Shown: in pieces, positions 8,037 through 17,135 of the stretch | Numbering within the stretch: position 1 is the stretch's first letter | How the letters are laid out: the number at the start of each line of letters is the position of its first letter | Source: Alphaproteobacteria bacterium | Lineage (GTDB): Bacteria > Pseudomonadota > Alphaproteobacteria > UBA8366 > GCA-2717185 | Direction of reading: 5' to 3' | NCBI GenBank assembly: GCA_012103325.1 | Contig: WLWY01000003.1 | Location: 558,001 to 622,000, forward strand | DNA: 64,000 bases | The notes under the pieces: model-generated | What the model was told of the DNA's origin: nothing | The model's database searches: none | The model's input: the letters and a program-made list of their open reading frames with translations, nothing else | Made by a program: the position numbers and the translations under genes

Positions 8037-9212
8037 ATGGATTTGAAACTTAACGCGAACTCGACGCTTCCGGTCGATGCGGATGCGGCGACACTGGTGG
8101 GGCGCGTTTGGCGGCCGGACAAGGACGGTCCATCCGTTGTCGTCCTTCGGAACGGTCATCTGATCGATATCACTGCCTCCGAGCCGACAATGACCGACCT
8201 CATTAACGCTTATGCGTCTGCTGCCACGGCACATGATGCGGATGGCGACGACCTTGGCCCGGTCGGGACAATTATTGCGAACAGCGTGGCGGATGCGCGC
8301 GATCCTGCCCTGCCCTGGCTGCTGGCGCCGGTCGACCTCGCCGCCGTCAAGGCCGCGGGTGTCACGTTTGTCGACAGCATGCTGGAGCGGGTGATTGAAG
8401 AGCGTGCCGAAGGCGACCCGCAGGAAGCGGAATCTATCCGGCGCGTGATCAGGGGCGCCATCGGCGACGACCTCGCGGCAATCGTGCCTGGCTCGCCGGA
8501 GGCTGCCGCGCTGAAGGACGCGTTGATCGAACGTGAATTGTGGTCGCAGTACCTCGAGGTCGGCATCGGCCCAGACGCCGAGGTGTTCACCAAGGCGCAG
8601 CCGATGTCGGCGGTCGGCACTGGTGCGGAGATCGGATTGCACCCGAAATCGACCTGGAACAACCCGGAACCGGAAATCGTGCTGATCCTGAATGCGTCGG
8701 GTACCATCGTCGGCGCAACGCTCGGCAACGATGTCAATCTGCGCGACTTCGAAGGCCGCAGTGCCTTGTTGCTGAGCAAGGCGAAAGACAACAATGCGTC
8801 CTGTGCGATTGGGCCCTTCATCCGGCTTCTGGACGACAATTTCGGTCTCGACGATATCAGAAGCGCGGAGCTCACACTAACTGTCGCAGGAGACGATCAA
8901 TTTCGGCTCGAAGGGACAAGCGAGATGTCGCGCATCAGTCGGGACATAGAAGATCTGGCCGGACAGACCCTAAACGAGAACCATCAATACCCGGACGGCG
9001 CGGCACTTTTCACGGGAACCGCCTTTGCACCGACCAAGGATCGGGATACACCGGGCGAAGGATTTACCCATAAGCCGGGCGATTTCGTGACGATTGCCAG
9101 CCCCAAGCTGGGGTCGCTGACCAACCGCGTCACGACGAGCAACAAGGCTGAGCCTTGGCAATTCGGGATTTCCGCGTTGATGCGGAATCTGGCGCAGCGT
9201 GGGGTATTGTAA
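8037..9212 (+). CDS. Fumarylacetoacetate hydrolase-family protein (2-keto-3-deoxy sugar-acid dehydratase-like)
   Basis: A 391-residue FAH-superfamily protein with the long N-terminal region found in 2-keto-3-deoxy-D-arabinonate dehydratase-type members. These enzymes dehydrate or cleave 2-keto sugar acids using Mg2+. The C-terminal FAH fold contains WNNPEPEIVLILN (E-x-E metal ligands, about residues 214-226), GATLGNDVNLRDFEGRSAL (third ligand Asp, about 231-249) and AKDNNASCAIGPF. AAGGGAG lies upstream of the ATG. Placement among uronate-dehydrogenase-type and hydroxyacid-dehydrogenase genes supports a sugar-acid role over tyrosine catabolism. The exact substrate cannot be decided. Confidence 0.8.
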   Translation: MDLKLNANSTLPVDADAATLVGRVWRPDKDGPSVVVLRNGHLIDITASEPTMTDLINAYASAATAHDADGDDLGPVGTIIANSVADARDPALPWLLAPVDLAAVKAAGVTFVDSMLERVIEERAEGDPQEAESIRRVIRGAIGDDLAAIVPGSPEAAALKDALIERELWSQYLEVGIGPDAEVFTKAQPMSAVGTGAEIGLHPKSTWNNPEPEIVLILNASGTIVGATLGNDVNLRDFEGRSALLLSKAKDNNASCAIGPFIRLLDDNFGLDDIRSAELTLTVAGDDQFRLEGTSEMSRISRDIEDLAGQTLNENHQYPDGAALFTGTAFAPTKDRDTPGEGFTHKPGDFVTIASPKLGSLTNRVTTSNKAEPWQFGISALMRNLAQRGVL

Positions 9213-9277
9213 GACACTGTGAATTTGCTGCTGTAAACAAAAGTAGATGTCTCAGTTTCAGACGCGATCGTCGTCCA

Positions 9278-9376
9278 CCCCCACCCTATCCCTCCCCCCT
9301 CAATGGGGAGGGGAGAGTTGACCGATCGAACGGAGGTTTTCCCTTCCTCCCTTGTGGGGGAAGGTTAGGATGGGGG
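9278..9376. repeat. G/C-tract palindromic intergenic repeat
   Basis: The left arm CCCCCACCCTATCCCTCCCC (9278-9297) and the right arm 9356-9376, which reads GGGGGAAGGTTAGGATGGGG plus one more G, are imperfect inverted copies (about 18 of 21 positions). Two smaller C-tract/G-tract hairpins lie inside (CCCTCCCCCCTCAATGGGGAG near 9290, written here in two overlapping halves). This is the common style of repetitive palindromic element in alphaproteobacterial intergenic regions. It fills the 215-base gap between the FAH gene and the uronate dehydrogenase gene. Confidence 0.6.
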
Positions 9377-9427
9377 GTACTGCGGGTTCAGAGCGCAGCA
9401 TTGCGACGACCTCTTTAGGAGCACGGC

Positions 9428-10240
9428 GTGAAAACAATTCTTATGACCGGCGCGGCCGGCGGTATCGGCACGTTTCTGCGTGAGGAATTGGGCACCAAAT
9501 ACAAGCTCCGTCTGTCGGACAGAGCGCCCGTCCAAAATTTGCGTGGCGACGAGACGTACATCGGCGCCGACCTGACGAACTTGAATGCGGTAAAGCGCGC
9601 CGCCGAAGGCGTGGACGGCATCTTACATTTCGGCGGCTGTGCCGGCGAAGCCGATTGGCAGACGATCCTCGACGCCAACATCGTCGGCATGCGTAATGTC
9701 TATGAAGCAGCCCTGCAATCCGGTGTGAAGCGCGTGGTTTGGGCGAGTTCCAATCACGCCGTCGGCTTCTACCGCCGCGATCAAACCATCGACCACACCG
9801 TCTACCCCAAACCGGACAGCCGCTATGGTGTCTCGAAGGTGTTCGGCGAAGCGATGGGCAGCCTGTATGCGGACAAGTATGGGCTGGAGGTCGTTAATCT
9901 GCGGATCGGCAATGTCGCGACCCAGCCGGTGGACAAGCGCCGTCTCTCGATCTGGGTTAGCCCACGCGATCTGGCGCAGCTCTGCGCAATCAGTCTCGAC
10001 CACCCGGACATCAAGTTCGAGATCTTCTACGGTGCCTCCGACAATGCGCGCGGCTGGTGGGACAACAGCAACGCCGAACGGTTCGGCTACAAACCGCAGG
10101 ACCAAAGCGAGCCCTACGCCGACGCCGTCATCGCCAAGGAACCGCCCGCCTCGCCTGACGATACGGACGAAATCTATCAGGGCGGCGCCTTCGTCTCGAC
10201 CGAGCAAGGCGGCGGCCGACCGCGCTCCGAAACCGTATAA
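9428..10240 (+). CDS. udh: Uronate (hexuronate) dehydrogenase, NAD-dependent
   Basis: A 270-residue SDR that oxidises D-galacturonate or D-glucuronate to the aldarolactone, the first step of the oxidative uronate pathway. It matches the remembered layout of Agrobacterium Udh (265 aa): MKTILMTGAAGGIGTFLREE, VVWASSNHAVGFY, YGVSKVFGE (Tyr/Lys pair), NLRIGN and the distinctive FYGASDNARGWWDNSN near residue 200-215. The start is GTG with AGGAG 8-12 bases before it. The neighbours supply plausible downstream steps (FAH-type dehydratase, 2-hydroxyacid dehydrogenase). Confidence 0.75.
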   Translation: MKTILMTGAAGGIGTFLREELGTKYKLRLSDRAPVQNLRGDETYIGADLTNLNAVKRAAEGVDGILHFGGCAGEADWQTILDANIVGMRNVYEAALQSGVKRVVWASSNHAVGFYRRDQTIDHTVYPKPDSRYGVSKVFGEAMGSLYADKYGLEVVNLRIGNVATQPVDKRRLSIWVSPRDLAQLCAISLDHPDIKFEIFYGASDNARGWWDNSNAERFGYKPQDQSEPYADAVIAKEPPASPDDTDEIYQGGAFVSTEQGGGRPRSETV

Positions 10241-10264
10241 ATTTGGTGCGCAGGGGTGATGCGG

Positions 10265-10284
10265 GCCGGGCTTCGTCGCCCGGC
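10265..10284. other. Short GC hairpin between udh and the hydroxyacid dehydrogenase
   Basis: GCCGGGC-TTCGTC-GCCCGGC is a perfect 7-bp stem in the 83-base gap, with no following T-run. It could slow transcription or protect a processed mRNA end; it is not a clear terminator. Confidence 0.4.
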
Positions 10285-10323
10285 AGTCCTGCCGGCGTTC
10301 CCCCGCAAGGAGATGCAGAGCCC

Positions 10324-11379
10324 GTGCTACGTATTTGCTACTTCGACCGCCTGCTCAACCTCGAACTGTTCGAAAGCACCCTGACGCAAGGACACGATAT
10401 CGAGCTGACGCGGGTCCATGACGGCATGACCGATGCGGAGGTCGCGGATGTCCTCTCGACCATCCATGGCTACCACACGCGCGGCGGACACGCGCTGGTC
10501 CCGCCACGGTTCCGGATCAACGAGGATTTCCTCGCAAAGTGCCCCAAGCTAGTGGCGGCCTGCACCGCGGGGGCCGGCTACGACATCGTCAACCTCGACC
10601 ACTGTAGTGAGGCCGGCGTCCTGTTCGCCAATCAGGCAGGGCTGAACGCGGAAGCGGTGGCGGAACACGCCATCGCAATGATGATGTGCCTGAGCAAGAA
10701 GATCGCCCAGGTCAACATGGCGCTGCGCCGAGACCCGGACCTCGACCGCTTCGCCTACCGTAACAACGATGTTTTCGAAAAGACGATCGGCATTGTCGGG
10801 CTTGGCCATATCGGTACGCGCGTCGCGGAAGTATGCAGCATGGCCTTTCGTATGAATGTGCTCGCAACCCATCCGCGCTTGAACCCGGAAGAGGCGCAAA
10901 AGCGCCACGCCCGGCTGGTCCCTCTTGACGAACTACTCGAACAATCCGATTTCGTCCTCGTCGCCTGTGGGTTGAATGACGAGACGCGCGGCATGTTCGG
11001 CGCAGAAGCCTTTGAGAAGATGAAGCCGAGCGCCTATTTCCTCACCATCGGGCGCGGCGGCATCCATGACGAAGAGGCGCTAGCGCAAGCACTGGAGGCC
11101 GGTCAGGTTGCCGGCGCGGGACTGGACGTCTGGATGCAAGAACCGCCGCCGATCGACCACCCGCTGCTGAAGTTCGATAACGTACTGGCCTCCCCCCATA
11201 TCGCAGCGAATACCGTCGAGAGCGCCGGGAAGGGCGCGACCGGCGCGGCGATACAGTGGCACGCCATCATGGAGGGCAAGGTTCCGGTGCGCCTCAAGAA
11301 CCCGGACGTTTGGCCGAACTATACCAAGCGGTTCGAAAAGATTATGGGGTTTGCGCCCGAGACTTACTCGAACGCTTAA
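10324..11379 (+). CDS. D-isomer-specific 2-hydroxyacid dehydrogenase
   Basis: A 351-residue NAD-dependent oxidoreductase of the PGDH/formate-dehydrogenase fold. The nucleotide-binding motif is IGIVGLGHIGTRVAEV. The catalytic region has TIGRGGIHDEEAL (family R-G region), the acidic residue in GAGLDVWMQEPPP, and the His in ASPHIAANT. The GTG start fits the conserved beginning LRICYFDRLL, and AAGGAG lies 12 bases before it. A longer frame starting 81 bases upstream reads non-conserved, low-quality sequence. It probably reduces or oxidises a 2-keto/2-hydroxy sugar-acid intermediate produced by the upstream genes. It overlaps the convergent denD by 4 bases. Confidence 0.85.
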   Translation: MLRICYFDRLLNLELFESTLTQGHDIELTRVHDGMTDAEVADVLSTIHGYHTRGGHALVPPRFRINEDFLAKCPKLVAACTAGAGYDIVNLDHCSEAGVLFANQAGLNAEAVAEHAIAMMMCLSKKIAQVNMALRRDPDLDRFAYRNNDVFEKTIGIVGLGHIGTRVAEVCSMAFRMNVLATHPRLNPEEAQKRHARLVPLDELLEQSDFVLVACGLNDETRGMFGAEAFEKMKPSAYFLTIGRGGIHDEEALAQALEAGQVAGAGLDVWMQEPPPIDHPLLKFDNVLASPHIAANTVESAGKGATGAAIQWHAIMEGKVPVRLKNPDVWPNYTKRFEKIMGFAPETYSNA

Positions 11380-12365
11380 CGAACGAATTCTCCGCCCAAC
11401 TCATCCTCGATAAACCCGTGGATGATCTCTTCCATCGAGCCGTCGGTTTCGAAGCCCAGCGCCTTACCGCGCTCGGCGGCGAAGCGCATGGGCCAGCCGG
11501 AGACGATTTTCTGAATATCGGGGTCGGGCTTAAAGTTCACCCGGTCGCTGACCGTCTTCCCGGCGATGCCGGTAAGCGCGTCGAGCATTTCCCGGACCGT
11601 ATGCGTAATACCAGGGATGGAAACCGCTCGGCTTGGCCCCCATGCCTCAGCGGGGAGTTCGGCCGCACGGATGAACGCATCGACGACGCGGCGCGGCGAC
11701 AGCAGCCACATCGGTTGATCCGGGGAGACCGGACAATCCACCGGCTGCCCTTGCAGGGGCTCACGGATGATCGAACTGGCGAAGGTGGACGCGGCCTTGT
11801 TCGGTTTGCCAGGACGGACCACGACCGTCGGCAAACGCAGAGCGCGGCCATCGAGAAAGCCCTTGCGGCTGTAATCGTTGATCAGGAGTTCCCCCGCCGC
11901 CTTCTGCGCACCATACGAGGTCTGCGGTGTCAGGTGGGTATCGTCGCGGATCACATCCGGCACATCGCCGCCGAAGACCGCGACGGAACTCGCAAAGACA
12001 ATTCGGGGTGCAGTACCCAGCTCGCGGCAAACATCGACCACCGCCCGCGTGCCACCGAGATTGACGCGCATACCGAGATCGAAATCCGCCTCAGCGCCGG
12101 CGCTCACAACGGCAGCCAGATGAAATACGGCGTCCGTATCCGGCGTGATGAGCGCGCGCAGCTGATCGGGATCGCTGACATCGCCCGTTACCATCTCGAG
12201 CCGCGGGTCGTCCGGAAACGGCGGATCCGGCTCGCCGACATCGAACGCAACAATCTTGTCCGGCGCCCCCTGCCCGCGTCCGAAATCCAGATCGTTTTTC
12301 TCAAGCAGCTTCAACGCCAGACGACGCCCGATGAATCCGGCGCCGCCGGTAATCACGATCTTCAT
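11376..12365 (-). CDS. denD: D-erythronate dehydrogenase (DenD-like SDR)
   Basis: A 329-residue extended SDR. DenD oxidises D-erythronate at C2 in the four-carbon acid-sugar pathway. Visible: MKIVITGGAGFIGRRLA (GxxGxxG), VFHLAAVVSAGAEADFD, FASSVAVFGG (Ser), SYGAQKAAGE (Tyr/Lys), LPTVVVRPGKPNKAASTFAS and the DenD-type substrate block PVSPDQPMWLLSPRRVVDA. The family name rests on these blocks from memory; a broader 'NAD-dependent epimerase' call would be safe. It is read with the upstream methyltransferase (3-base gap). The companion ltnD lies 3.8 kb away on the same strand. Confidence 0.7.
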   Translation of the reverse strand: MKIVITGGAGFIGRRLALKLLEKNDLDFGRGQGAPDKIVAFDVGEPDPPFPDDPRLEMVTGDVSDPDQLRALITPDTDAVFHLAAVVSAGAEADFDLGMRVNLGGTRAVVDVCRELGTAPRIVFASSVAVFGGDVPDVIRDDTHLTPQTSYGAQKAAGELLINDYSRKGFLDGRALRLPTVVVRPGKPNKAASTFASSIIREPLQGQPVDCPVSPDQPMWLLSPRRVVDAFIRAAELPAEAWGPSRAVSIPGITHTVREMLDALTGIAGKTVSDRVNFKPDPDIQKIVSGWPMRFAAERGKALGFETDGSMEEIIHGFIEDELGGEFVR

Positions 12366-12368
12366 GCC

Positions 12369-13157
12369 TTATTCCCTATTTGATTGCCGGTGCCCCACCA
12401 CGATGCCACGACAATACGGCACCTCTGTGGGGTTCTGGACCAGCTTCTCACCATCGACTTTGCCGAAACCGGTGCTGCGGACCATGTGCCCCAGGCAATG
12501 CAAAGTCGGTACCCAGTAATTGGTATCGTTGTTGCCGTACTGACTGTCCGGGTAAAATAATTCCATCACCATATGGCCGTCCGCATACCCGTGTCCGATG
12601 CCGCCACGATAGGGGCTGTAATCGTCGAGAATTGCCGATTCGACAAAAATGGCCTGATCGCACACCGCCGACAGGCGGTCTAGCGCGAGCAAAGGATGCC
12701 GCAAATGGTAGAGCACACCGAAACAGAACACGATATCGAAACGGCCAAGTTTCGCTTCCACGACATCGTAGACGCTAATTTCTTGCCGCGAACACCGTTC
12801 GGCCGTGAAACCCAGCGCGTCCCTGCACAAATCGAAAGACGCCCATTCCTGCCGCGGCGTCGTGTCCGGTTTGCCCAAAAAATCGGAAAAATCGTCTATT
12901 GCGACGACTTCGCGCGCGCCCCGTTTCAGCGCCTCGAACGTCCAATAGCCATCCCAAGCGCCGACATCGAGAACGCGCAACCCGGTCAAATCATCGGGAA
13001 CGCGATACGCTGCCGGGTCGATCGGTGCCCAGCCCGGCGTCGTGACTCCCCCGGGCAGCTCGATCTTGTGATACCAATAGTCGATTGCAGCGACCCTGGC
13101 AGCCAAGTCAGAGGACGCGGCAGCCGTTTGTTCATTATCCGGAATTTGCGGAGCCAT
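12369..13157 (-). CDS. SAM-dependent methyltransferase (DUF1698/CmoB-like fold)
   Basis: A class I methyltransferase with SAM motif I LRVLDVGAWDGYWTFEALKRG, split here as VLDVGAWDGYW then TFEALKRG, the acidic loop VVAIDDF, and the post-motif FDIVFCFGVLYHLRHP. The start is uncertain: in-frame ATGs exist at 13157, 13178 and 13211, none with a clear ribosome-binding site, and a longer frame to 13289 would overlap the divergent TPR gene. It resembles enzymes that methylate small glycan or natural-product substrates. Flanking TPR-OGT and FkbM genes suggest work on a surface glycan, while the 3-base gap to denD suggests co-transcription. Confidence 0.7.
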   Translation of the reverse strand: MAPQIPDNEQTAAASSDLAARVAAIDYWYHKIELPGGVTTPGWAPIDPAAYRVPDDLTGLRVLDVGAWDGYWTFEALKRGAREVVAIDDFSDFLGKPDTTPRQEWASFDLCRDALGFTAERCSRQEISVYDVVEAKLGRFDIVFCFGVLYHLRHPLLALDRLSAVCDQAIFVESAILDDYSPYRGGIGHGYADGHMVMELFYPDSQYGNNDTNYWVPTLHCLGHMVRSTGFGKVDGEKLVQNPTEVPYCRGIVVGHRQSNRE

Positions 13158-13254
13158 CAGTGCGCCCGGTAAAACCATTCGAATATCGCCGCCGAGTGAC
13201 GACCCCTGCATCTTACGGCGCGGCGGCGGCGGAATCCACGCGCGTGATGCGCCG

Positions 13255-15330
13255 ATGACGGACAAACAGAACGCCATGGCGACAGCCAAATTTCAGAATG
13301 CCTTCACTGCGTTTCAAGCCGGGCAAATCGAGGCCGCGGAAAACGGATTTCGCGATGTCCTTGATGCCGAACCGCGCAATGCCGACGCTTTATATTTCCT
13401 CGCTGTTATCGCTTATCAAAGCGGCCGCAATCAGGATGCACTTGAAATTGTAGACACAGCGATCGCATACCGCCGTGACAGCCCAGATCTACACAATCTG
13501 CGCGGTCTTGCCCTAATCGCCCTGGAACGCGGCGCGGAGGCATGTGAGGCCTTACAAAAATCAGCCGCTTGCGACCCGAACTTTGCGGACCCTGTAAACA
13601 ATCTTGGCGTGGCGCAGGAGTCCCTTGGGCAGCAGGAAGAGGCCGAGGCGTCCTACCGCCGAGCCATCGCGCTCAACGGCGACTACGCACAAGCCTTTTC
13701 CAATCTTGGACGAATACTGCTCAGTATCGGACAACCGGCTGAGGCCGAGGAAGCCTGCCGGCGCGCACTCGATATACAGCCCGACCTCGCCGACGCCCGG
13801 TTTAACCTTGCCGTTGCACAACAGCGCCAAGGCTTAATCGCCGAAGCCGAAGCAACGGTCCGGGCCTCTCTCATATCGGATCCGGACAGCGCCGATCTAC
13901 ACCGTTATCTAGGCGCATTGCTGCATCGCCAAGGCGATCTCAATGGTGCGGAGACGGCGTTAAGGAATGCGCTCTCACGGCAGCCAACGCTCGGCGAAGC
14001 TCATGACAATCTCGCCACTGTGTTGCTCGATCAGGGCCACATCGATGACGCCGAAACTCATTTCAAGAAGGCGCTCGACCTCAACCCAACAGATAGCCGC
14101 GCGCAATCGAACCTGCTGCTGTGCCGGAACTATCACGTGTCGGACCCCGCCGTGCTCCTGCAAGAGCATCGCGAATGGGTCGAGCAGCATGCAATCGCCA
14201 TCGCCTCGCTGGTGCCTCCGATTGTACGAGAAACCCGAATCCGCTTGCGCATTGGGTATCTTTCCGCGGACTTTCGTCGACACTCGGTCGCCTCGTTTTT
14301 CGAACCGCTACTCGTCCGTCACGACCAATCGCGGTTCGAGATCTTCTGCTACGCCAATCTGGAAAACCCGGATGCAACGACGGCGCGGCTGCAGACCGCT
14401 TGCGACCATTGGCGCTGGGTCGCCGGCCTTACCGATGACCAACTCGCGAAAAGAATCCAGGCGGACGGCATCGATATCCTGGTCGACCTGTCCGGTCATA
14501 CCGCGGGAAACCGGCTCTTGGCGCTTCAGCGAAAGCCTGCCCCTATTCAGGCAACATGGCTAGGCTACCCTAATACGACGGGGCTGACGGCGATTGACTA
14601 CCGTCTCACCGACGCGGTCGCCGATCCTCCCGGCGCGGAAAGATTTGCGACGGAGACATTACTGCGGTTGGAAGACGGTTTCCTCTGTTACCAGCCGCCC
14701 GGCGACGCACCGGATGTGGCGCCTCTTCCAGCTCAATCCGCCGGTCATGTGACGTTCGGGTCGTTCAACAATCTTCGCAAGGTCACTCCGGCTGTGATTG
14801 CTGTATGGGCCGAGATTTTGCACCGCGCGCCACCCGCCCGCCTGCACCTAAAAGCGCGGCCATTCGCCGATCACGCAACAGTGGCGCATTTCACCGACGT
14901 GTTCCGTCAGCATGGCATTGCGGCAGAGCGGATTACCTTGCGTGGCCCCCTCAGCACGCCATCGGATCATCTGGGCGCCTACGCGGAGATGGATATCGCA
15001 TTGGACTGCTTTCCCTATAATGGCACGACGACAACTTGCGAGGCGCTGTGGATGGGCGTCCCCGTCGTCACGCTCGCAGGCGACCGTCATGCGGCACGCG
15101 TCGGGGCAAGCCTGCTCACGCGGGTTGGACTCGAAGACTGCATTGCAGCGCAGCTTGACGACTATATCGGTATCGCTGCGCGTTTGGCTAACGACATAGA
15201 GGCGTTGGCAGGTTTGCGCGCCGGAATGCGAGACAGACTCTCTCAGTCTTCACTATGCGACGGCGACGGTTTCCGCCAACGGATAGAGGCGGCGTACGAG
15301 CAAATGTGGCGCAACAGACACAGCGATTAA
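13255..15330 (+). CDS. TPR protein with O-GlcNAc transferase-like (SPINDLY/GT41) domain
   Basis: A 691-residue protein. The N-terminal ~270 residues are tetratricopeptide repeats (e.g. ADALYFLAVIAYQSGRNQDA, AQAFSNLGRILLSIGQPAEA). The C-terminal ~400 residues form a GT41 domain: RIGYLSADFRRHSVASFFEP, DILVDLSGHTAGNRLL, ATWLGYPNTTGL, VTFGSFNNLRKVTP, and the donor-site block DCFPYNGTTTTCEALWMGVP. Bacterial GT41 proteins of this kind glycosylate proteins such as flagellin with GlcNAc or other sugars in the cytoplasm. The FkbM methyltransferase is convergent (4-base overlap) and a second methyltransferase is divergent. Confidence 0.85.
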   Translation: MTDKQNAMATAKFQNAFTAFQAGQIEAAENGFRDVLDAEPRNADALYFLAVIAYQSGRNQDALEIVDTAIAYRRDSPDLHNLRGLALIALERGAEACEALQKSAACDPNFADPVNNLGVAQESLGQQEEAEASYRRAIALNGDYAQAFSNLGRILLSIGQPAEAEEACRRALDIQPDLADARFNLAVAQQRQGLIAEAEATVRASLISDPDSADLHRYLGALLHRQGDLNGAETALRNALSRQPTLGEAHDNLATVLLDQGHIDDAETHFKKALDLNPTDSRAQSNLLLCRNYHVSDPAVLLQEHREWVEQHAIAIASLVPPIVRETRIRLRIGYLSADFRRHSVASFFEPLLVRHDQSRFEIFCYANLENPDATTARLQTACDHWRWVAGLTDDQLAKRIQADGIDILVDLSGHTAGNRLLALQRKPAPIQATWLGYPNTTGLTAIDYRLTDAVADPPGAERFATETLLRLEDGFLCYQPPGDAPDVAPLPAQSAGHVTFGSFNNLRKVTPAVIAVWAEILHRAPPARLHLKARPFADHATVAHFTDVFRQHGIAAERITLRGPLSTPSDHLGAYAEMDIALDCFPYNGTTTTCEALWMGVPVVTLAGDRHAARVGASLLTRVGLEDCIAAQLDDYIGIAARLANDIEALAGLRAGMRDRLSQSSLCDGDGFRQRIEAAYEQMWRNRHSD

Positions 15331-16187
15331 GCTGCCCCCGTGGCAAGACGCGCCTGATACTCCATGGCAACTTTCGAGCCGGTTTTCTGGTCCCACTCCC
15401 GCAGGCACAGCAAGGCAAGATCGACAGACCCGTATACCTCATGCAGGATCATCGCCATCTTGAGGAGCCGCGCCGGCGACAGGGCCTCAAGCGCCATAAA
15501 ATCTCTGACATAGACCGCCTCGCTCCAAAGCATCTGGCTGACGAGCGCGTTGGGTTCGTCGGGCACCATCGTCGGTTTGAACGCGCGGCCGGCGAAGCCG
15601 AGGAATTTGTGGAACTGGAAACCCTTGCCACGCAGTGCCTGGTCGACCTCCGCGAACAAAGGCTGGTCCTTGTAAAGCGGTACGAATTCGACTTCCGTAT
15701 GAACGACGGCGACACTCTCCAAAACCGTTGCGGCCCCTTCGATGACTGCGTGCTCCGCCCCCTGCACATCCAGCTTCAAGAAGTCCGCCCCCTTGACCGC
15801 CTCCAACTCATCGAGCCGCACCGTGTCGACTGGCTCGCGCGAAACGACTTCGACCAGCTCCGACAGGTTCTGGAATTTCTCGAGCAGCGCCGTGTTCGGT
15901 TCATACAGCGAGGAGGTCATGGGTGCGCGGCATAGCCGGAACGTCGCAGGAGCACCGTCGCCGATAAAATACGGCAAAAACGTGCGACTGCCGTCTCCCT
16001 CGGCGTTCAACCGGTCGCACAGCGCCTGATCCGGTTCGAACGCAACGACATCGCACAACGCGCGGTCGAGCAGCCCCTGGTAGATTTCAATGTGGCCATC
16101 CAGGGGCAGTGCGCCGACATCGACGACCTTAAGCCGCGGCAACGGCGTGTCGAACAATTCGGCAAGCGGGAAGGCTGCCTCGAGCAT
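15327..16187 (-). CDS. FkbM-family methyltransferase
   Basis: A 286-residue protein containing the FkbM core: LKVVDVGALPLDGHIEIYQ (motif I), VAFEPDQALCDRL, DTVRLDELEAVKGADFLKLD, VQGAEHAVIEGA and VAVVHTEVEFVPLY. The start at MLEAAFPLAELFDTP is preferred because GGGGA precedes it; a longer frame upstream reads as Arg-rich non-protein-like sequence that overlaps ltnD. FkbM enzymes O-methylate sugars or polyketides. Here, beside a GT41 glycosyltransferase, a glycan target is likely. Confidence 0.8.
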   Translation of the reverse strand: MLEAAFPLAELFDTPLPRLKVVDVGALPLDGHIEIYQGLLDRALCDVVAFEPDQALCDRLNAEGDGSRTFLPYFIGDGAPATFRLCRAPMTSSLYEPNTALLEKFQNLSELVEVVSREPVDTVRLDELEAVKGADFLKLDVQGAEHAVIEGAATVLESVAVVHTEVEFVPLYKDQPLFAEVDQALRGKGFQFHKFLGFAGRAFKPTMVPDEPNALVSQMLWSEAVYVRDFMALEALSPARLLKMAMILHEVYGSVDLALLCLREWDQKTGSKVAMEYQARLATGAA

Positions 16188-16204
16188 TCGCCGTCCCCTG
16201 CCCT

Positions 16205-17119
16205 CTATCCGTCCTTGCCTACACAGGCTGCGACATCGATCCCGGCAAGCTGCTCGTAAACCTTTACGACGGCGCAATCGTCCTCCCGGCCATACCCTGC
16301 CGCGGCAGCGGCCAGAAACTGCTGCAGAGCCGCGGAGGCTACCGGCAAGGGAAATTTTAGCGACCTCGCGGCGTCCGCAACAATTCCCAAATCCTTTGTG
16401 AAAATATCGACCACACCACGCGGCGAATAATCGCGGGCTAGAATATTCGGGACACGGGTCTCGAAGGCCCACGAATTACCGCCGCCATGCGTGATAACGT
16501 CGTAAACAACGCTCGGGTCCGCACCGGCACGCGCCGCAAGGGCGACAGCTTCCGCCGCTGCCGCGACATGAACGCCGACGAGAAGCTGATTGATCATCTT
16601 CACCGACGAGCCGGCGCCGGGCGCATCGCCAACCCTATAGATGCGGCTGCCCATCGCCTTGAACGCACCGTCCGCCGCCGCCATCGCCGCCTCGGATCCC
16701 GATGCAATGACGGTCAGCGTGCCCTCGTCCGCGCCACGCTTGCCTCCCGTGACCGGCGCATCGATAAAGAGATGCCCGGTCTCCTCCAAACGAGTGGCGA
16801 TCGCCCGGGCATGTTCGGGCGCCATGGTCGTACACATCACGACAGTCGCGCCCTTTGCCAGCGTGGAAGCGGCCCCCTCTTCGCCATACAAGACCGCTTC
16901 GGCCTGATCGGCGGAAAAAACACAAACGATGAGCAAGGATGCTTCCGCCGCCGCCAGCGCCGGGCTTGTCGCGGCCGATCCTCCAGCGTCGACCAGTTTG
17001 GTCATCGCGTCGCCATCGACATCGTAACCGCAGACGGCATAGCCCGCTTCAAGCAGTTTCTTCGACATGCCGACGCCCATAGCCCCTAGGCCGATAAAGC
17101 CGATCGTTTTCGCGGTCAT
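16205..17119 (-). CDS. ltnD: L-threonate dehydrogenase (LtnD-like beta-hydroxyacid dehydrogenase)
   Basis: A 304-residue member of the 3-hydroxyisobutyrate dehydrogenase family, with IGFIGLGAMGVGMSKKLLEAG (split: IGFIGLGAMGVGM, SKKLLEAG), FIDAPVTGGKRGADEGTLTV (substrate-binding block) and GSSVKMINQLLVG, where Lys is the catalytic residue. LtnD oxidises L-threonate to 2-oxo-tetronate in the pathway that also uses DenD. The presence of both dehydrogenases in this island is what favours LtnD over tartronate-semialdehyde reductase or HIBADH. The pathway kinase (OtnK, DUF1537) and the OtnC/OtnI partners are not in the window. Confidence 0.65.
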   Translation of the reverse strand: MTAKTIGFIGLGAMGVGMSKKLLEAGYAVCGYDVDGDAMTKLVDAGGSAATSPALAAAEASLLIVCVFSADQAEAVLYGEEGAASTLAKGATVVMCTTMAPEHARAIATRLEETGHLFIDAPVTGGKRGADEGTLTVIASGSEAAMAAADGAFKAMGSRIYRVGDAPGAGSSVKMINQLLVGVHVAAAAEAVALAARAGADPSVVYDVITHGGGNSWAFETRVPNILARDYSPRGVVDIFTKDLGIVADAARSLKFPLPVASAALQQFLAAAAAGYGREDDCAVVKVYEQLAGIDVAACVGKDG

Positions 17120-17135
17120 ATGGCATCTCCGTTGG

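Noticed and set aside
11256..12383. Long plus-strand frame (375 codons) opposite denD
   Set aside because: It reads as Arg/His-rich sequence with no motif, while the minus strand encodes a clear SDR with all catalytic residues.
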